Assembly: GCF_037975245.1 (NCBI RefSeq)
Contig: NC_092561.1
Location: 13,701,001 to 13,761,000 of the forward strand
Origin: Apostichopus japonicus
Lineage: Eukaryota > Echinodermata > Holothuroidea > Aspidochirotida > Stichopodidae
Length of the DNA: 60,000 nt
Direction: 5' to 3'
Shown in pieces: positions 49,801-55,653 of the stretch; within the stretch, counting starts at the first letter, position 1, and each line of letters starts with the position of its first letter. The translations under genes were made by a program, and so were the position numbers. Under the pieces are notes generated by a model. It was not told the DNA's origin, made no database searches, and saw only the letters and a list, made by a program, of their open reading frames with translations.

Positions 49801-50708
49801 AATGTTGTAAGGAAGCATGGCTCTCACCCTTTCTGGATCAATTCTTCTCCTTATAATAGCATCTGCAGATGATCTTCTATTGTCTTCTAAATTAAGGACA
49901 TGAAAAGATTGATATTTAGTAAACTACAACAAGGTTACTACCATTACTTTATTTATCTCCTTAATTTCCAGGGCTTTATTTAATAGAAACAATTCATTGC
50001 CTGTATTTCTGTGAGCATGAGAGTTAGGTGTGGAAAAAAAAAAATTATTGATAAATGAAAGTGAAAGGACAAAAAAGAAGGAACGCTACAAAAAATGCAT
50101 ACAGCAAGACAATTTGATATGATGACATTAGTGAAATAATTACCAGCAATATTTTGCATAATTACCATAAGCATTAGTTCACATTAAATGCTTTGTTAAT
50201 TCCCCTATGCAATTAACAATTCCATAATACTGTAGATGATTTGCTCCAATTCCTTGGGGTCCTTGATATGTTATGGTACCATTCATACATCAGTTAAAAA
50301 TGTAGTCTGGTCAGAGGGAAATGATGTTGCATTTGTTTGAGATTTCTAAGGAATTCATATTAACAGAGCCTATTACAAAATAGCCTTTCAATATGACATC
50401 AATGTTATAAAGTTGTGGTGCAAAATTCTCTCTCAAATCATACGTATTGTTACACTGCATGGTAGGCCTACTGTACCTGCTGGCCATGTTGTAGTCCGAG
50501 AGTGCATCTTCTCCTTCAGTGTTGGCAGGTTTGTTGCATCATCTGCCTGGTTTGTTCTCATTGATCCTGCACTGACCAAACCAGCTCTATTTAAACCAAC
50601 CACATTCAAGTGTCTTTTACTGCCCAGACGAGCCATTGGATGTTCTATTACAGGCAGATTGGACGGCCTGCCAACCGATTGAGGGCGTTGCACAGCTGTA
50701 GCTGCCAT
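16680..50708 (-). CDS. EFCAB6: Multi-EF-hand protein, EFCAB6-like (21 coding exons, 955 aa)
   Basis: This is the gene-level model; exons are listed separately. Starting from the ATG at 50708, 21 exons with GT/AG borders join in matching phase to 2868 nt, or 955 codons plus TGA. The product begins with a basic, Ser/Pro-containing tail (about 1-97) and then has seven pairs of EF-hand-like motifs at about 98-177, 245-300, 372-441, 480-550, 628-705, 770-845 and 885-955, separated by disordered linkers (for example a Pro-rich run near 575). Only the loops in exons 17 and 21 keep the full acidic calcium-binding pattern, and exon 9 keeps most of it; the others are degenerate. Long chains of degenerate EF-hand pairs are typical of EFCAB6/DJBP, a protein linked in mammals to sperm and DJ-1 binding. 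At 955 residues it is shorter than the roughly 1500 of human EFCAB6, so it may be a shorter homologue or paralogue. The exon chain is firm; the family name is moderate. Confidence 0.75.
17896..17964 (-). CDS. EFCAB6: EFCAB6-like exon 20
   Basis: A 69-nt exon in phase 0 at both ends, residues 862-884, ending in KKQ before donor GTAAC. It is a linker helix leading into the last EF-hand pair. The acceptor is TTTCCAG. It is too short to stand out as an open frame and was placed by splice sites and frame agreement. Confidence 0.82.
18336..18438 (-). CDS. EFCAB6: EFCAB6-like exon 19
   Basis: 103 nt, residues 827-861. Its first base completes the CA|G codon of exon 18. It begins with FHYLQFMQMF, the tail of the second EF-hand in the sixth pair, then a Ser/Thr/Asn-rich linker. 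The donor is GTAAGA, preceded by a second GTA that could shift the site by one codon. Confidence 0.85.
18751..19111. repeat. About 60-bp tandem array in intron 18
   Basis: Six copies with the core word GAGCTTAGCAGTTTTGATAC followed by CTGTGTGTAATCA and a variable spacer. Spacing is 54-62 bp. It is unrelated to neighbouring exons. Confidence 0.85.
19284..19369 (-). CDS. EFCAB6: EFCAB6-like exon 18
   Basis: 86 nt, residues 799-826, phase 0 in and phase 2 out (donor GTAAGT). It encodes the linker and entering helix of the second EF-hand of pair six, with the loop start FDFDQNR. The loop continues in exon 19. Confidence 0.87.
19914..20388 (+). mobile_element. MITE-like element, family D (second copy), intron 17
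   Basis: Ends CAGGGATGTGCCCA and TGGGCAACATCCCTG are inverted. AATAAT occurs directly at both flanks, shorter than a typical hAT duplication. It shares its interior with 478-834 in the opposite orientation, including GCTGGGCGGG words. It is non-coding. Confidence 0.7.
20754..20840 (-). CDS. EFCAB6: EFCAB6-like exon 17: canonical EF-hand loop
   Basis: 87 nt, 29 codons, phase 0 at both ends, residues 770-798. It contains the full loop DPDGYGYITVPE with an entering helix (HWDELKSILRDL). The acceptor is CCTTCTAG and the donor is GTGAG. Its first 71 nt plus the acceptor are the source of the 99-bp array directly upstream in the transcript; only this copy keeps the 3' part of the exon and a donor. 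Confidence 0.92.
20770..22848 (-). repeat. Exon-17-derived 99-bp array (21 units)
   Basis: The period is exactly 99 bp, and 21 x 99 = 2079 bp with no net indel. The first unit overlaps the real exon 17 by 71 bp; the other 20 lie in intron 16. In the transcript each unit has a 3' splice acceptor (CTTCTAG or CTTTTAG), 71 nt coding for the helix and loop start of the EF-hand, then a 28-nt intron piece. None has a good donor, and reading through meets TGA within the intron piece. Units differ at a few sites (CCGTCC/CCATCC, GAGGATA/GAGGACA, CTAGAAGG/CTAAAAGG) that occur in blocks, as expected for unequal exchange. Confidence 0.95.
23340..23660 (+). mobile_element. 3' end of a LINE (CR1/L2-like), intron 16
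   Basis: In broken frames the plus strand resembles the C-terminal end of a non-LTR reverse transcriptase: RIDYKI, then AVPRLWNSL followed by a VFKS segment. It ends in the tail AAGCGCATTGAACAACTTT, GCTATATAAGACTAGTTAT and an (ATT)n run. The same tail occurs alone at 54225-54297. It is 5'-truncated and dead, and inserted opposite to the host gene. Confidence 0.7.
23777..23943 (-). CDS. EFCAB6: EFCAB6-like exon 16
   Basis: 167 nt, residues 714-769. Its first two bases (AG) complete a Glu codon from exon 15. It encodes a basic, low-complexity linker (ESQAVMKKSKSTYNN) ending GKIRPQ before the helix of exon 17. The donor is GTAAGG. Confidence 0.88.
24960..25093 (-). CDS. EFCAB6: EFCAB6-like exon 15
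   Basis: 134 nt, residues 669-713. It holds the second EF-hand-like motif of pair five, with loop KTGKDGLVHQGE (first position not acidic, so degenerate). The donor GTAAG leaves one base in phase with exon 16. Confidence 0.9.
26103..26227 (-). CDS. EFCAB6: EFCAB6-like exon 14
   Basis: 125 nt, residues 628-668. It carries the first EF-hand-like motif of pair five (AFERLDAKKTGRLSRTQL). The loop keeps Asp 1 but has Gln at position 12. The acceptor is CTCCCCAG; the donor is GTAAGA. The last two bases complete an Ala codon with exon 15. Confidence 0.9.
26704..27889. repeat. 42/47-bp tandem array, intron 13
   Basis: 26 units built on GAGAGGAGAGATATGATTCA then GGTGGTTGTATAATATACTG. Long units (47 bp) and short units (42 bp, lacking a 5-bp piece near ATACT) are intermixed. 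The array ends about 10 bp from the 5' splice site of exon 13, so the intron is repeat almost from its first nucleotides. Confidence 0.92.
27903..28122 (-). CDS. EFCAB6: EFCAB6-like exon 13: Pro-rich linker
   Basis: 220 nt, residues 554-627. It begins YLPTNLYNNQ and includes a Pro/Ser run (TPPSPPPPP near residues 577-587) followed by a helix-forming stretch with many charges (ERKQDVMEGRFK). The acceptor is TTTTTCAG and the donor is GTAGG. No EF-hand motif is present; it is a flexible hinge between EF-hand blocks. Confidence 0.88.
28556..30623. mobile_element. 2.07-kb foldback/nested TIR element, intron 12
   Basis: Its ends are ATGGCGGGCCATCAGTCTC and the exact inverse. The inverted repeats stay nearly identical for more than 100 bp. 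It is flanked by ATGAGGGT on both sides (28548-28555 and 30624-30631; 8-9 bp). A second, direct left terminus lies at 30098, so 30098-30623 is itself a complete 526-bp element. Between them, arms of about 370 bp (about 28980-29345 and 29728-30097) invert around a unique 380-bp centre. Nearly all the rest consists of the self-complementary 14-mer TCGATTTAAATCGA joined by words such as CATATACCAGTTT and CATATCATCGATTTATTTTA. Confidence 0.85.
30701..30880 (-). CDS. EFCAB6: EFCAB6-like exon 12
   Basis: 180 nt, residues 494-553. It encodes SLDPHSLHLITQFQF, a degenerate first EF-hand, and then YDVGTTEDGLVPYPGFLAIF, the second of pair four. The acceptor is CCTCGTCAG, the donor GTACAG. The exit phase (AG) completes an Arg codon with exon 13. 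Confidence 0.88.
32108..32673. other. Intron 11, no feature seen
   Basis: Open frames on both strands in this part of intron 11 have no domain and no splice sites in keeping with the gene's phase chain. The remainder of the intron (30881-32107) is also plain A/T-rich sequence. Confidence 0.35.
32674..32778 (-). CDS. EFCAB6: EFCAB6-like exon 11
   Basis: 105 nt, residues 459-493. A linker plus the entering helix of pair four (EMLHKDFLKLLGTF). The acceptor is AGTTTCAG after a long pyrimidine run; the donor is GTAAGT. The first base completes a Cys codon with exon 10. Confidence 0.85.
32903..32982 (-). repeat. tRNA-derived SINE head or tRNA relic
   Basis: The minus strand reads GGCTGGATAGTTCAGTCGGT, a tRNA-like 5' half with an A-box-like segment, and ends in a CACTGGTTCATG T-arm-like word. 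No acceptor stem forms. It shares its head with 38999-39070. Confidence 0.45.
33091..33403. repeat. About 100-bp tandem repeat, intron 10
   Basis: Three full units and one partial, with the core CATTTCATAGCATTCACGTG, then GACAAACCAAC and CAAGCTGCTTGAAT. Spacing is 96-101 bp. It is unrelated to the exon-derived units that follow. Confidence 0.8.
33505..34110 (-). repeat. Exon-10-derived 102-bp array, intron 10
   Basis: Matching words (CCAATG at 33505, 33607, 33708, 33810, 33912 and the real exon edge near 34015) show a period of 101-103 bp. The units match exon 10 from its 3' end up to about 34110, at roughly 80% by eye. In the copies the donor GTAAG has become GTTAG or GTAAA. A short stretch still reads like the exon, for example GMAYMVIIDPKHW against GIAHRVIMDPSHW. 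They are older and more decayed than the exon-17 array. Confidence 0.85.
34016..34129 (-). CDS. EFCAB6: EFCAB6-like exon 10
   Basis: 114 nt, residues 421-458. It encodes the second EF-hand-like motif of pair three (CNLRRKDQYVSYKDFL), with Cys in place of the usual first Asp, so calcium binding is unlikely. The donor is GTAAG, the acceptor TGTTGCAG. It is the source of the 102-bp array just downstream in the transcript. Confidence 0.88.
35651..36150 (+). repeat. 121-bp perfect direct duplication, intron 9
   Basis: 35651-35771 and 36030-36150 appear identical over 121 bp, with a 379-bp offset. There is no similarity to the EF-hand exons in a consistent phase. Confidence 0.85.
36908..38649. repeat. 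31-bp satellite-like array, intron 9
   Basis: About 56 units of CTTTTACAATCAGATTTGAT followed by CATTGCTATAA. The period is 31 bp almost throughout. Variant units (AGATATGATC, AGACTTGATC, AACTTTAACA, ATTTAATCATTG) return in the same order several times, a higher-order pattern. It ends about 100 bp from the exon 9 donor. Confidence 0.95.
38757..38905 (-). CDS. EFCAB6: EFCAB6-like exon 9
   Basis: 149 nt, residues 372-420. It encodes the first EF-hand of pair three with loop DLNSNGMMTKSQ (acidic or Asn at 1, 3, 5; Gln at 12). The donor is GTACC; two bases carry into exon 10 as Arg. The acceptor is TCTCGTCAG. Confidence 0.9.
38999..39070 (+). repeat. tRNA-like sequence (SINE head or tRNA pseudogene)
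   Basis: It reads GGCTGGATAGCTCAGTCGAA, AGAGCG (D-arm and A-box-like) and GATTCGAATCC (B-box-like). The spacing is near that of a tRNA, but the 5' and 3' ends do not pair and the T-stem closing pair is A-C, so it is not a functional tRNA. Confidence 0.5.
39441..41567. repeat. 46-bp array with 185-bp higher-order units, intron 8
   Basis: About 45 units of CATCTGCTGTTACATGACAG then CAAGAAGCATACATTCTGCT. Each unit contains the inverted pair TGCTGT / ACAGCA, able to form a small hairpin. Between about 40720 and 41270, three 185-bp blocks follow each other almost unchanged, the youngest part of the array. Confidence 0.93.
41678..41815 (-). CDS. EFCAB6: EFCAB6-like exon 8: charged linker
   Basis: 138 nt, phase 0 at both ends, residues 326-371. 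It begins DQEQFEESKIAD and is Arg/Pro/Ser-rich, ending LMRK. No EF-hand. It is disordered by composition and joins pairs two and three. The donor is GTCAGT. Confidence 0.83.
42119..42656. mobile_element. hAT-type non-autonomous element, intron 7
   Basis: 538 bp. Its ends are CAGTGGCATGTG and GTGCATGCCACTG, inverted, flanked by a perfect 8-bp repeat ATCCCAAG (42111-42118 and 42657-42664). G/C-rich blocks lie near both ends. There is no transposase frame. Confidence 0.88.
43164..43302 (-). CDS. EFCAB6: EFCAB6-like exon 7
   Basis: 139 nt, residues 279-325. It completes the second EF-hand-like motif of pair two (YDLQNTGAVEASWFFEHIG) and continues into a Ser/Thr/Arg-rich linker ending VPPG. The donor is GTAAGC; the acceptor is TCGACAG. 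Confidence 0.88.
43484..44640 (+). repeat. 23-bp array, intron 6, with 230-bp higher-order pattern
   Basis: About 50 units of CCTCCTTGTTCATCTCTCCC plus ATA. Variants (CGCC, CTCTTTG, CATATCTACC) recur about every 230 bp, or ten units. The unit has no stop in any plus-strand frame and 23 is not a multiple of 3, so three overlapping open frames of over 400 codons arise. In the host transcript the array is purine-rich. Confidence 0.95.
44719..44856 (-). CDS. EFCAB6: EFCAB6-like exon 6
   Basis: 138 nt, residues 233-278. It encodes DFDLSDHLNASCFEP, then the linker helix LDKCLESLGVPLND and the start of the second EF-hand of pair two (DEEMDILWSR). The donor is GTAAGT; the acceptor is TTTCACAG. Confidence 0.88.
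45726..45892 (-). CDS. EFCAB6: EFCAB6-like exon 5
   Basis: 167 nt, residues 178-232, phase 0 in. It encodes a charged linker (TNSKRWVTPFVGKHG, later RIHRREDEYVT) between EF-hand pairs one and two. The donor GTAATT is weaker than average; the acceptor is TCTTTTAG. Confidence 0.85.
47007..47073 (-). CDS. EFCAB6: EFCAB6-like exon 4
   Basis: 67 nt, residues 155-177. It encodes LGIDSSDGISFTKFISAF, the second EF-hand-like motif of pair one (loop shortened). The acceptor is TATCTGCAG, the donor GTATG. It was placed by its EF-hand pattern and phase. Confidence 0.88.
47676..47848 (-). CDS. EFCAB6: EFCAB6-like exon 3
   Basis: 173 nt, residues 98-154. It opens LFQIIRDRLSTHFKVFQKQF, the long helix typical at the start of an EF-hand pair in this family, then a degenerate loop (NDPQGRGVVSKG) and the helix to exon 4. 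The donor is GTAGG; the acceptor is CATCTAG. Confidence 0.9.
48198..49392. mobile_element. hAT-type non-autonomous element, intron 2
   Basis: 1195 bp. It has 15-bp perfect inverted ends CAACCCTTTTTAATT / AATTAAAAAGGGTTG and a perfect 8-bp target duplication GGTTCAAC (48190-48197 and 49393-49400). Interior open frames have no transposase motif. Confidence 0.88.
49828..49886 (-). CDS. EFCAB6: EFCAB6-like exon 2
   Basis: 59 nt, residues 78-97. It encodes DNRRSSADAIIRRRIDPER, a basic stretch directly before the first EF-hand pair. The donor is GTGAG; the acceptor is TTAATTTAG. It is short, and was placed because it alone bridges exons 1 and 3 in phase. Confidence 0.83.
50477..50708 (-). CDS. EFCAB6: EFCAB6-like exon 1 (coding part, start codon)
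   Basis: 232 coding nt, residues 1-77. The ATG at 50708 has a good context (AAAC before, G after) and an in-frame stop lies upstream in the leader. The N-terminus MAATAVQRPQSVGRPSNLPV is basic and Pro/Ser-rich with no signal peptide or membrane segment, in keeping with a cytosolic or axonemal protein. The donor is GTACAG. Confidence 0.85.
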
Positions 50709-50745
50709 GTTTAGCAATCAAATTCTTTATACCATCAAACAAAAT
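50709..50745 (-). other. 5' UTR part of exon 1, with upstream acceptor
   Basis: A good acceptor (CTTTTTCAG) lies just above 50745. A separate non-coding first exon and the promoter are therefore expected further right; I could not fix their positions. Confidence 0.5.
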
Positions 50746-50749
50746 CTGA

Positions 50750-52940
50750 AAAAGAGGAGTAGCTGTTCTAATTTTACAGTGTTTTGTACATGAAACATCA
50801 ACACTCAACATTAAAATTTTCACAGCTTTTTAGAGATATGACCAATTTTCTACACAAGCAAGGTGTTCATGACAACAAGATTTTCATAGGAAGCTATTCA
50901 AAATTTGGATGAACTGAAATTTCCCTGTAATGCTAGTCTTAATTTTACTGTTTGCGTGAAGTCTTAAGGTTCTAACCATAAGGACTATCTGACTAACCGT
51001 TAATGTTACTGCAAGCCTAACTTCGACTACGCCTAGGCTATAGGCCCTACGTTACTTGTTAGGTCTAAGTAATATTGTAATAATGATGGGAGCTGCTCCA
51101 CTGGAAATATATCCATTTAAAATGCTTTTCTAACAAAGTCTAGACAAACCTTGACAATTGCATAAAAATAGTGTCAGACTAATGTTCTCGACACCCGTAA
51201 TCCAAGTAGGAAGTATAGTGGATACGAGAGGACGTGCCAGGTTTTCGCACAATAGCTGCTTTCGTAAAGAAATTGGAATCTAAGCCTATAAACTCTGCCT
51301 AACGTTGGAACTCATTTACTGTTCCCGTAAATAATACGAAAATATCACATACAGCCGTGCAACCCAAGGACACGAAATTTTTGTCATGAAGTACTGTTTA
51401 CTTACGCTTTTCAAGCTTCTGTTTAGGCTCCAGATTAGAAATAGTTACTTTTGCATTCGATGTTTGTCTCAAGTTGCGAGCTGTTCGCTAAGTCAATTAT
51501 TTATTTACACGACAAACCAATTGATTCCACTCAACATACCTTTTTTGTGTGTGACTGGTACTATTAAAGAAGAGATAATTCACCTGTTGAGAGAAGTCAT
51601 AGACTCGTCCAAATAGCTATAGGGAAGATAGAAAATTGGAAACTATATTATTGCAAAGTTAACGAGATACCTTGCGTAATCTGATACAAACAACACAGCA
51701 TAAGTATAATTTATAGGTTTTATACGAGTTATTACTAGTATTAGCCCCTTTAAACATGCAATGGTATATACGTATTTTTACCCATTTTATTTATACATAA
51801 TATATTTAATGGATTGATCCAACTGAAGGTTGCTTGGATACGTCAATAAGCAGCCTGGGCGATTAGAATCTCATCGCCGGATTACAAATCGATCGATATT
51901 CAATGGCACGTACGCTGAAGGGATTTGTTTGGTACCATGTGTTAGATTGGTCAGTGCGTGCACAAAGGGGAAGGGGCACGGGGGTAACTGTCGAGTCGGT
52001 GATTTTTGTTGTCAAGATCCAAAGATGTCAAAGATCAGAAGGGAGGGTGGGGGGGGGGGGATTGGCAGAGGCTCATATAAAGCGCTTGTAGCAGTGTGAA
52101 ATACTTTGGTAGTTTATTGTTCTTTAATAGCACAACCTTCCGTATCGAGTTGCTTATTTAGAACTAAAATGACAATATAAATATGCTCCAGAATGTACCA
52201 TTTGACTACTTTGATTTTTTTTTGGGGGGGGGGGTCTCAGAGCCCCACACATGGTTTCAATGACCCCAAGGCAGCCCCTTCCTCTTAAAAGAATCCTCCA
52301 TTCGCGTCTTGCACATTCCACAAAGTTCATCCTCCACCTACAAAGCTGTCGGGAGGAGGGGGGGGGGGGATTCGAATTCCCTCCTCACACCTACGACATC
52401 CTGTACACGCCACTGCAGTGTATTACCACTGACGATCAATGCCATTGTTGGTTAAGGTGCCCAATGGCAGAGAGGTTTTACTCAGTTGCCGACTCGGTAT
52501 TGTAACTGCCATGAGCCAACTTAGCCAAGGAGTTAATTGTTTTGCCATTTTGGCGATACTCCCTTCACTGACAGGTAACTTTCCATTAGCTTGTTGTGTT
52601 TAACAGAATGGATTGGTTTATAATCGGTTCAGAATATTGTAGTAGTCTATATGTACGATTTTGTAAGACATTCAAACTAGGTCCACACGGCACTGTAGGT
52701 TACCCTTCCAGTAAGTTATATTTTCTAGGTACCACCCCTCTACCATACTCTGGTCACCGACTGTTAAATGAGAAAGAAATCCGGACATATAAAATTCGAA
52801 AACGGTAGCACTATCATCATATCATTATGATGCCGTACATGCAACACAAAAGTCAAAACATGTGGCTTGTTCTGCTCCAATTTATTGGGGTTATAGGATC
52901 ATAATTACTAGGTATGAAAGCCAGTAAAGTAAATGAAAGC
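50750..52940. other. Intergenic or 5' flank, no gene supported
   Basis: It should contain the EFCAB6-like promoter and any 5' non-coding exon. G homopolymers near 52050, 52225 and 52360 suggest transposon debris. No CpG-rich or TATA-type promoter stands out. Confidence 0.35.
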
Positions 52941-52952
52941 ACATAATAGAGA

Positions 52953-53504
52953 CAGTGGCGGAGCGTCCATACAGTCAGGGGGCGGATGCCCCCCCCCCCC
53001 TGACGGACTCAAATGGACTGCTGGCGCCCTTTTCAGCTTTTAACCACTTTTTACTTATTCGCGATTATTGACATTTTTATTGCGTTCTCATCTACCTATT
53101 GACATTTGTCACATTTTGTTGGTGTATAATTGACAAGATGTGGTATTGTTGGCATTTACAGGTCCAAAATACCTAATATTCACAACAGGCATTGTGTCAG
53201 GGCTACGAAAACATGAGCACCCACAAAGATACCACAGGGGTTGTGATGAAGCGCATGTACTTTCAACACCCATATAAACTTCCGAGTTATCACAAATGGC
53301 GATGATACCTATTTATTCTTCGTTTATCTTCAAATTAGCAAGGCCCGGAAAGGGTCATTTCCGGCGATCTAGGGAGTATCTTTACTCTAAAAAATTCTGT
53401 ACCCTCCGCGCCAACCTGTGGTGGCGCTCCGCTTAGATAGTGTCGCAAGCGCCCCTACAGACCATTCTCGCCCCCCTTGACCAATACCCCTAGCTCCGCC
53501 ACTG
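52953..53504 (+). mobile_element. hAT-type MITE, CAGTGGCGGAGC family, copy d
   Basis: Both termini are intact (CAGTGGCGGAGC / GCTCCGCCACTG) with perfect 8-bp flanks AATAGAGA (52945-52952 and 53505-53512). It is longer than copy a because about 190 bp of extra sequence sits around 53125-53300. Confidence 0.9.
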
Positions 53505-53512
53505 AATAGAGA

Positions 53513-54224
53513 ACGTAAAAGAGGACATAAAAGAGGACAATGGTACAACCCACCGGACGGATTCGTTAGCCAGGCTGAGAACTGAAACATCAGAGGTCAA
53601 GGGTCGAATAGTTGAAAGTGACTTTTGCTAATAATACAAAGACAAACATTACAAACACCTGCAGCTTTCACCAAGTTAGACTAGATACTAAAATACACAG
53701 TTCCATTGACGACCGGGGTATTAGTGCAAGGGGTGAAATTGGATGTTAACCGTTTGTTTTATTGTTCAGTTCAAAAATGAAGGGTGGGAAGTTAAGTTAT
53801 GCTATTTTGATTTGATATAGCCCAGAATCAATTATTCATGAAGTGTGTTTGCGATTATATATGCAGTTCTGTAGAATGCTATCTTTTTTGATTGTTAGTT
53901 TTTAACATAGCAGTATAAGAATTCGGCGGTTGCCTTTGGCAGGGCTGCTGTATTGAATAATTTCCATCTATTTACTTCAAGGATAGTAACATCAAATATA
54001 AATATTCATCGCTATTTTCTATAGTAGAAATGATATCATGCTTTTGTGTGCTGCTGATTTAGACAAATGTAACACGTTGCACCCCATCATTGAATTCGAG
54101 ACTGAAGACTCTTTTACCGAAACTCTATTACCTAGACATTCGTATCTTCGATGGGAATTGTTCCGCTGGATCATAATACCTTGATACTGTTAGGAAATAC
54201 TATAGGAAATATCTCAAAATATCT
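53513..54224. other. Intergenic, no feature seen
   Basis: A/T-rich DNA without exon or repeat signatures that I can support. Confidence 0.35.
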
Positions 54225-54297
54225 CGTAAAGCGCATTGAACAACTTTCGTTGGATTATGCGCTATATAAGACTAGTTATTATAATTATTATTACTAA
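54225..54297 (+). mobile_element. LINE 3' tail only
   Basis: The sequence AAGCGCATTGAACAACTTTC, GCTATATAAGACTAGTTAT and an ATT-rich end match the tail at about 23586-23660. It is a strongly 5'-truncated insert. A G/C-homopolymer-rich transposon end (CAGTGGCGTCGCC at about 54313) follows, without a visible partner. Confidence 0.6.
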
Positions 54298-54429
54298 AAT
54301 CTGTTCCAAGCCAGTGGCGTCGCCAAGGGGGGGGGGGGGGCATGGGGGCACGTGCCCCCCTGGAAAACCTAGTGCCCCCCGAGTGCCCCCCCCCCCATCT
54401 GAGATTTGGGTTGGTAAAAAAATATATAT

Positions 54430-55520
54430 ATATTTTTTGTTATATTCAACTCCCATCATCTGAGTTGGTTTTTCATAAGGACAAAGAAGCACAGTAATTC
54501 GTATTTTCTTCAAATGAGCTGCGAAAAAATGAAAAAGTTTATCCTTGACAGTCGGGTATCGAAGTCGTAACCCGCGCCATCACAACTCGTGAATTGGATG
54601 CCTGTGAAATGCCGAAAATCCGGACCTGCTGTGAGAAGGGAGGGTACTGCAGTATGTTGCCTTGGTCTGAGGTTGACAGGTTAGGAGCTGACGAAATGTG
54701 AGAATGTGAGGGTCCGCAGGCACCATACTTGCCTATATTTGTGGACCCATATATTAACCCTGTTGTGTAGGGGGTGCAGAGGTCATTTGAGGTCAGATGC
54801 GTGTAGGAACAAATGGCGAATGTTCACACCTGCATACTGAGCTATACTCGATGTGTGATCAAACTTTGGATTGCATGGTGAGATCCCTGATAGGAGCCAA
54901 TAACGATGCTGGAAGCTGTTACATCTTAATAGATAATGGGAGAAAACGAGAAGGACAAGAAAGGAGTCGGGGTCATGCACACATTAATTCAACAAATGTA
55001 GGTTCTATTGATATGGTTAGGCATAATATCGACAGCATGTGGTTCATATCCTCTGCAAAATTCTGTGCGTTGTTTAAATCATTACCTCAAAAATAGCAAT
55101 TTCTGGAGATATCTTCAGATCGAATTTGCGTTCACCCGGGGGGGGGGGAGGGGGGGTGTCAAATTAACCTATACACCCCATATTAACACCAAGCACTGGA
55201 ATATGTCATGAAGCACCCAACTCTCTCAAAATCCTTTCCAAAACCACCTCTTATTCTCAACAAACGAAGGTTTAAGTAAATCAATGTAAAAATACCTCTT
55301 ATCGTGCGAAAATATCATATCGTGTTGATTACTATCATTTGACGTTCGAATTCACTCCATGAATGATCATGACATGTAAAAAAAAAACTGTAAGCGTAAA
55401 ACAAGCCCTCATATTCAGGTGTAACCCATTAGCGGATCATTTTGCCAATTGCATAACATTTAAATGATTGTAATCCAATTAAGGTGAGGCTTCCCCGACC
55501 GTTAACCGTAAATTGTAAAA
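54430..55520. other. Intergenic, no feature seen
   Basis: Contains a G-run near 55138-55158 and short non-coding open frames on both strands; nothing else can be supported. Confidence 0.35.
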
Positions 55521-55526
55521 CCGTTC

Positions 55527-55532
55527 TTTAAT
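55527..55532 (-). terminator. Candidate poly(A) signal of the aldo-keto reductase gene
   Basis: ATTAAA on the minus strand, about 91 nt after the stop codon at 55623. It is a common variant signal, and position is the only support. Confidence 0.35.
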
Positions 55533-55622
55533 AATTGGTAACTTGTAAAGTTATTATTCTTCGTCCACACGCTAATTATCCAGATAAAAATGTGAATTGA
55601 AACTCGTCGGGGCCGACATCAC

Positions 55623-55653
55623 TTAGAAAGGATAGTGTTTGTGCTTGGTCATG
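55623..55653 (-). CDS. Aldo-keto reductase last exon (31 nt)
   Basis: It encodes MTKHKHYPF and the TAA stop at 55623-55625, after the acceptor TTTACAG. Its first base completes a Phe codon with the preceding exon. The family's C-terminal motif (H-x-YPF) identifies it. Without it, the previous exon would read into a TAA formed by its own donor. Confidence 0.85.
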
